In this document: positions 6,268 to 7,426 of the stretch, one piece after another
How positions within the stretch are numbered: position 1 is the stretch's first letter
Layout of the letters: each line of letters starts with the position of its first letter
From: an uncultured Ruminococcus sp.
GTDB taxonomy: Bacteria; Bacillota; Clostridia; Oscillospirales; Ruminococcaceae
Reading direction: 5' to 3'
Assembly: GCA_945876405.1 (NCBI GenBank)
Contig: CAMCOJ010000099.1
Location: 1-7,426, forward strand
Length of the DNA: 7,426 nucleotides
Position numbers and translations under genes: made by a program
The notes under the pieces: generated by a model
Told to the model about the DNA's origin: nothing
Database searches by the model: none
What the model saw: only the letters and a program-made list of their open reading frames with translations

Positions 6268-7233
6268 TTACTTTTTTCTGAGCATTACAGCAGCCCAGTC
6301 GCTTTCCTCGCGGCTCTCGATTATTTCAAATCCCGCACCGGTAACCGCATCTGTTACCTCTTCCTTGCGCTCATCAATTATACCTGAAATAATAAGTATT
6401 CCCTCAGGTTTAAGGAATTTGTAAAAATGATCTTTCATCCCGATAAGTATATCAGCTACTATATTTGCCGTGATTATATCATATCCATCACCTAAACGTG
6501 CTGCAAGTTCGCTGTCTGTGATTATGTTTCCGCAGTATGCAGTGTATACTGAAGTATCTATGCTGTTCTTAACTGCATTTTCCATAGCTACCTTAACTGC
6601 ATTTTCCTCAACGTCAACTGCAACGGAACTCTGCGCACCGAGGAGCATGGCGCCGATTGAGAGGATACCGCTTCCGCAGCCAAGGTCAAGAATCTTCTTT
6701 CCTTCAAGATCGAGTCTGTCAAGGTACTCAAGACAGAGCTTTGTTGTGTAGTGCTGTCCGCTGCCGAAGCTCGAAGCAGGGTCTATCTCGAGGACAGTAC
6801 GGTCTGTTTCTCCGACCTCTTCCCAGGAAGGCTTGACAAGAAGCCGGTTTCCTATCTCGAGTGGCTTGAAATACTGTTTCCAGTTGTTCGCCCAGTCCTC
6901 TTCCTTAACGTTTTTCATCTCTGTTTCAAGACGTCCGTATACGGAATCAGTGTCATTTTCCTTTATCTCTTTAAGCATGGATCTGATTGCAATAAGCATC
7001 TCAGCACCCTGATTGTTTTCAGGGAGATAAACCGTTACCGTGGTTTCACACTCCGCAAGCTGCATGAGATCATCTTCAAGATAGTCCCAGTTGCCTTCCT
7101 TGTTCTGAAGAAATTCGTTAAAATCATTTGCGTCCTTTATAGCAAAACCCTTTATGCCAATGTCCATAAGACCAGCGGTTATAAGCTCTATTCCTTCTGT
7201 TGTCGTAAAAATATCAAGTTCTGTCCAGTTCAT
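6268..7233 (-). CDS. prmA: Ribosomal protein L11 methyltransferase (PrmA)
   Basis: PrmA transfers methyl groups from S-adenosylmethionine to ribosomal protein L11 in the cytoplasm. The chosen start gives 321 residues, near the Firmicute norm of about 310-320. The N-terminal substrate-recognition domain (about 1-110) is followed by the family signature DWANNWKQYFKPLEIGNR (113-130) and VKPSW (133-137). FGSGQHYTT (156-164) corresponds to the usual FGTGTHPTT. The Rossmann methyltransferase core carries motif I DLGCGSGIL (183-191), the acidic ribose contact in VAVDVEEN (204-211, Asp207), and ANIVADIL (256-263), the counterpart of the NILA motif. A longer form starting at an ATG at 7290 is possible on paper, adding 19 residues. 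It is rejected because that ATG lies inside the predicted promoter and lacks a ribosome site, whereas AAAGGA lies 7 nt before the ATG at 7233. It is the first gene of a prmA-parE-parC operon. In many Firmicutes prmA sits near dnaJ or rsmE, so this partnership is different. L11 methylation is usually dispensable. Confidence 0.95.
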   Translation of the reverse strand: MNWTELDIFTTTEGIELITAGLMDIGIKGFAIKDANDFNEFLQNKEGNWDYLEDDLMQLAECETTVTVYLPENNQGAEMLIAIRSMLKEIKENDTDSVYGRLETEMKNVKEEDWANNWKQYFKPLEIGNRLLVKPSWEEVGETDRTVLEIDPASSFGSGQHYTTKLCLEYLDRLDLEGKKILDLGCGSGILSIGAMLLGAQSSVAVDVEENAVKVAMENAVKNSIDTSVYTAYCGNIITDSELAARLGDGYDIITANIVADILIGMKDHFYKFLKPEGILIISGIIDERKEEVTDAVTGAGFEIIESREESDWAAVMLRKK

Positions 7234-7240
7234 ATAATCG

Positions 7241-7246
7241 TCCTTT
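7241..7246 (-). promoter_or_regulatory. Ribosome binding site deciding the prmA start
   Basis: AAAGGA on the minus strand is followed by 7 nt and then the ATG at 7233. This fixes the start of MNWTELDIF, which also aligns with where PrmA proteins normally begin. Confidence 0.85.
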
Positions 7247-7270
7247 CTGAAAAATTGCAATCCAAAATTA

Positions 7271-7299
7271 ACTATACCACAAAAATGCAAAAAAGTAAA
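7271..7299 (-). promoter_or_regulatory. Sigma-A-type promoter of the prmA-parE-parC operon with extended -10
   Basis: On the minus strand TTTACT (7299-7294, 4 of 6 matches to TTGACA) is followed by a 17-nt spacer and TATAGT (7276-7271, 5 of 6 matches to TATAAT). The three bases before the -10 are TGG, giving a TGn extended -10. Transcription would start near 7264, leaving a leader of about 30 nt that carries the AAAGGA ribosome site. No riboswitch fits in so short a leader. Confidence 0.72.
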
Positions 7300-7333
7300 G
7301 TGAAAATATGAATTTTTTCTTTTGTTTAAGGCT

Positions 7334-7371
7334 AACAGAAAAGCAGCTGCAATACAGTTACGCAGCTGCTT
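7334..7371 (-). terminator. Probable weak terminator of a leftward gene beyond the right edge
   Basis: AAGCAGCTGC (7341-7350) and GCAGCTGCTT (7362-7371) form a perfect 10-bp stem with an 11-nt loop. On the minus strand the stem runs into TTTTCTGTT, a broken U-tract. On the plus strand the stem is followed by TAAATTATAG, which is a poor tract. It lies about 40 nt upstream of the prmA promoter, where it would insulate this operon from an upstream gene on the same strand. Confidence 0.55.
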
Positions 7372-7372
7372 A

Positions 7373-7415
7373 AATTATAGTGAACGTCAAAATAAATTTG
7401 ACTTTCACTATAATT
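7373..7415. repeat. 19-bp near-perfect palindrome with 5-nt loop at the window edge
   Basis: Bases 7373-7391 and 7397-7415 are complementary over 19 positions with a single mismatch (7385 C opposite 7403 T). They surround the 5-nt loop ATAAA. The arms are AT-rich and begin AATTATAGTGAA. No obvious U-tract follows on the plus strand beyond ATTATTTTATTAAT. The length and near-perfection exceed an ordinary terminator stem, so it may be a small palindromic repeat or a MITE-like fold-back; a terminator hairpin is the alternative. No open reading frame is associated with it. Confidence 0.7.
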
Positions 7416-7426
7416 ATTTTATTAAT

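Noticed and set aside
7234..7290. Longer prmA form starting at 7290
   Set aside because: The ATG is upstream of the predicted -10 element, has no ribosome site, and the added 19 residues have no counterpart in known PrmA proteins.
6751..7311. 186-codon plus-strand open frame opposite prmA
   Set aside because: It lies antisense to a clearly conserved gene, crosses the prmA promoter, shows no recognisable domain, and has no supporting ribosome site. It is a shadow of the opposite strand.
7371..7426. End of a leftward gene running in from the right edge
   Set aside because: One minus-strand frame is open from the edge to a TAA at 7371-7373, but it runs entirely through the palindrome and encodes a low-complexity Ile/Lys-rich stretch, so it is unlikely to be coding.

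Overview
The window looks like one end of an assembled contig from an anaerobic, low-to-mid GC Firmicute, most likely a Clostridia member near Ruminococcus/Oscillospiraceae. This rests on strong AGGAGG-type ribosome sites, ATG starts, U-tract hairpin terminators, a clostridial-style topoisomerase A subunit (SRDMAYAASRYTEVKL active-site region), and an ECF sigma factor followed by a membrane protein with a Ser/Thr-rich outer part. The genus is inferred; no rRNA or marker search was possible. Bases 1-43 are not genomic: they are an untrimmed Illumina Nextera adapter with its i5 index.

Every gene lies on the minus strand, so biological order runs right to left. At the right edge (7334-7426) are two hairpins, a probable weak terminator for a gene outside the window and a 19-bp near-perfect palindrome. 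Next is a good extended -10 promoter (7271-7299) driving a compact operon: prmA (ribosomal protein L11 methyltransferase), then an ATPase/TOPRIM topoisomerase subunit (ParE-like), then the cleavage subunit (ParC-like). The gaps are 27 and 26 nt, each holding a ribosome site. After parC come a GC-rich stem-loop and then a clear intrinsic terminator (1890-1926).

A possible promoter abuts the terminator's U-tract and would start a second unit: an ECF sigma factor whose stop overlaps, by 8 nt, the start of a single-pass membrane protein that is probably its anti-sigma factor or sensor. That gene ends in a strong bidirectional terminator (62-97).

Functionally, the right unit couples a translation-associated methyltransferase with a complete type IIA topoisomerase (A2B2), most likely topoisomerase IV for decatenation. 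The left unit is a cell-surface-to-transcription signalling pair. No mobile element, CRISPR array, tRNA or rRNA was seen. No clearly new system was found. The most interesting items are the divergence of the topoisomerase pair (including Gly at the main quinolone position), the large outer part of the putative anti-sigma factor, the edge palindrome, and the adapter artefact.
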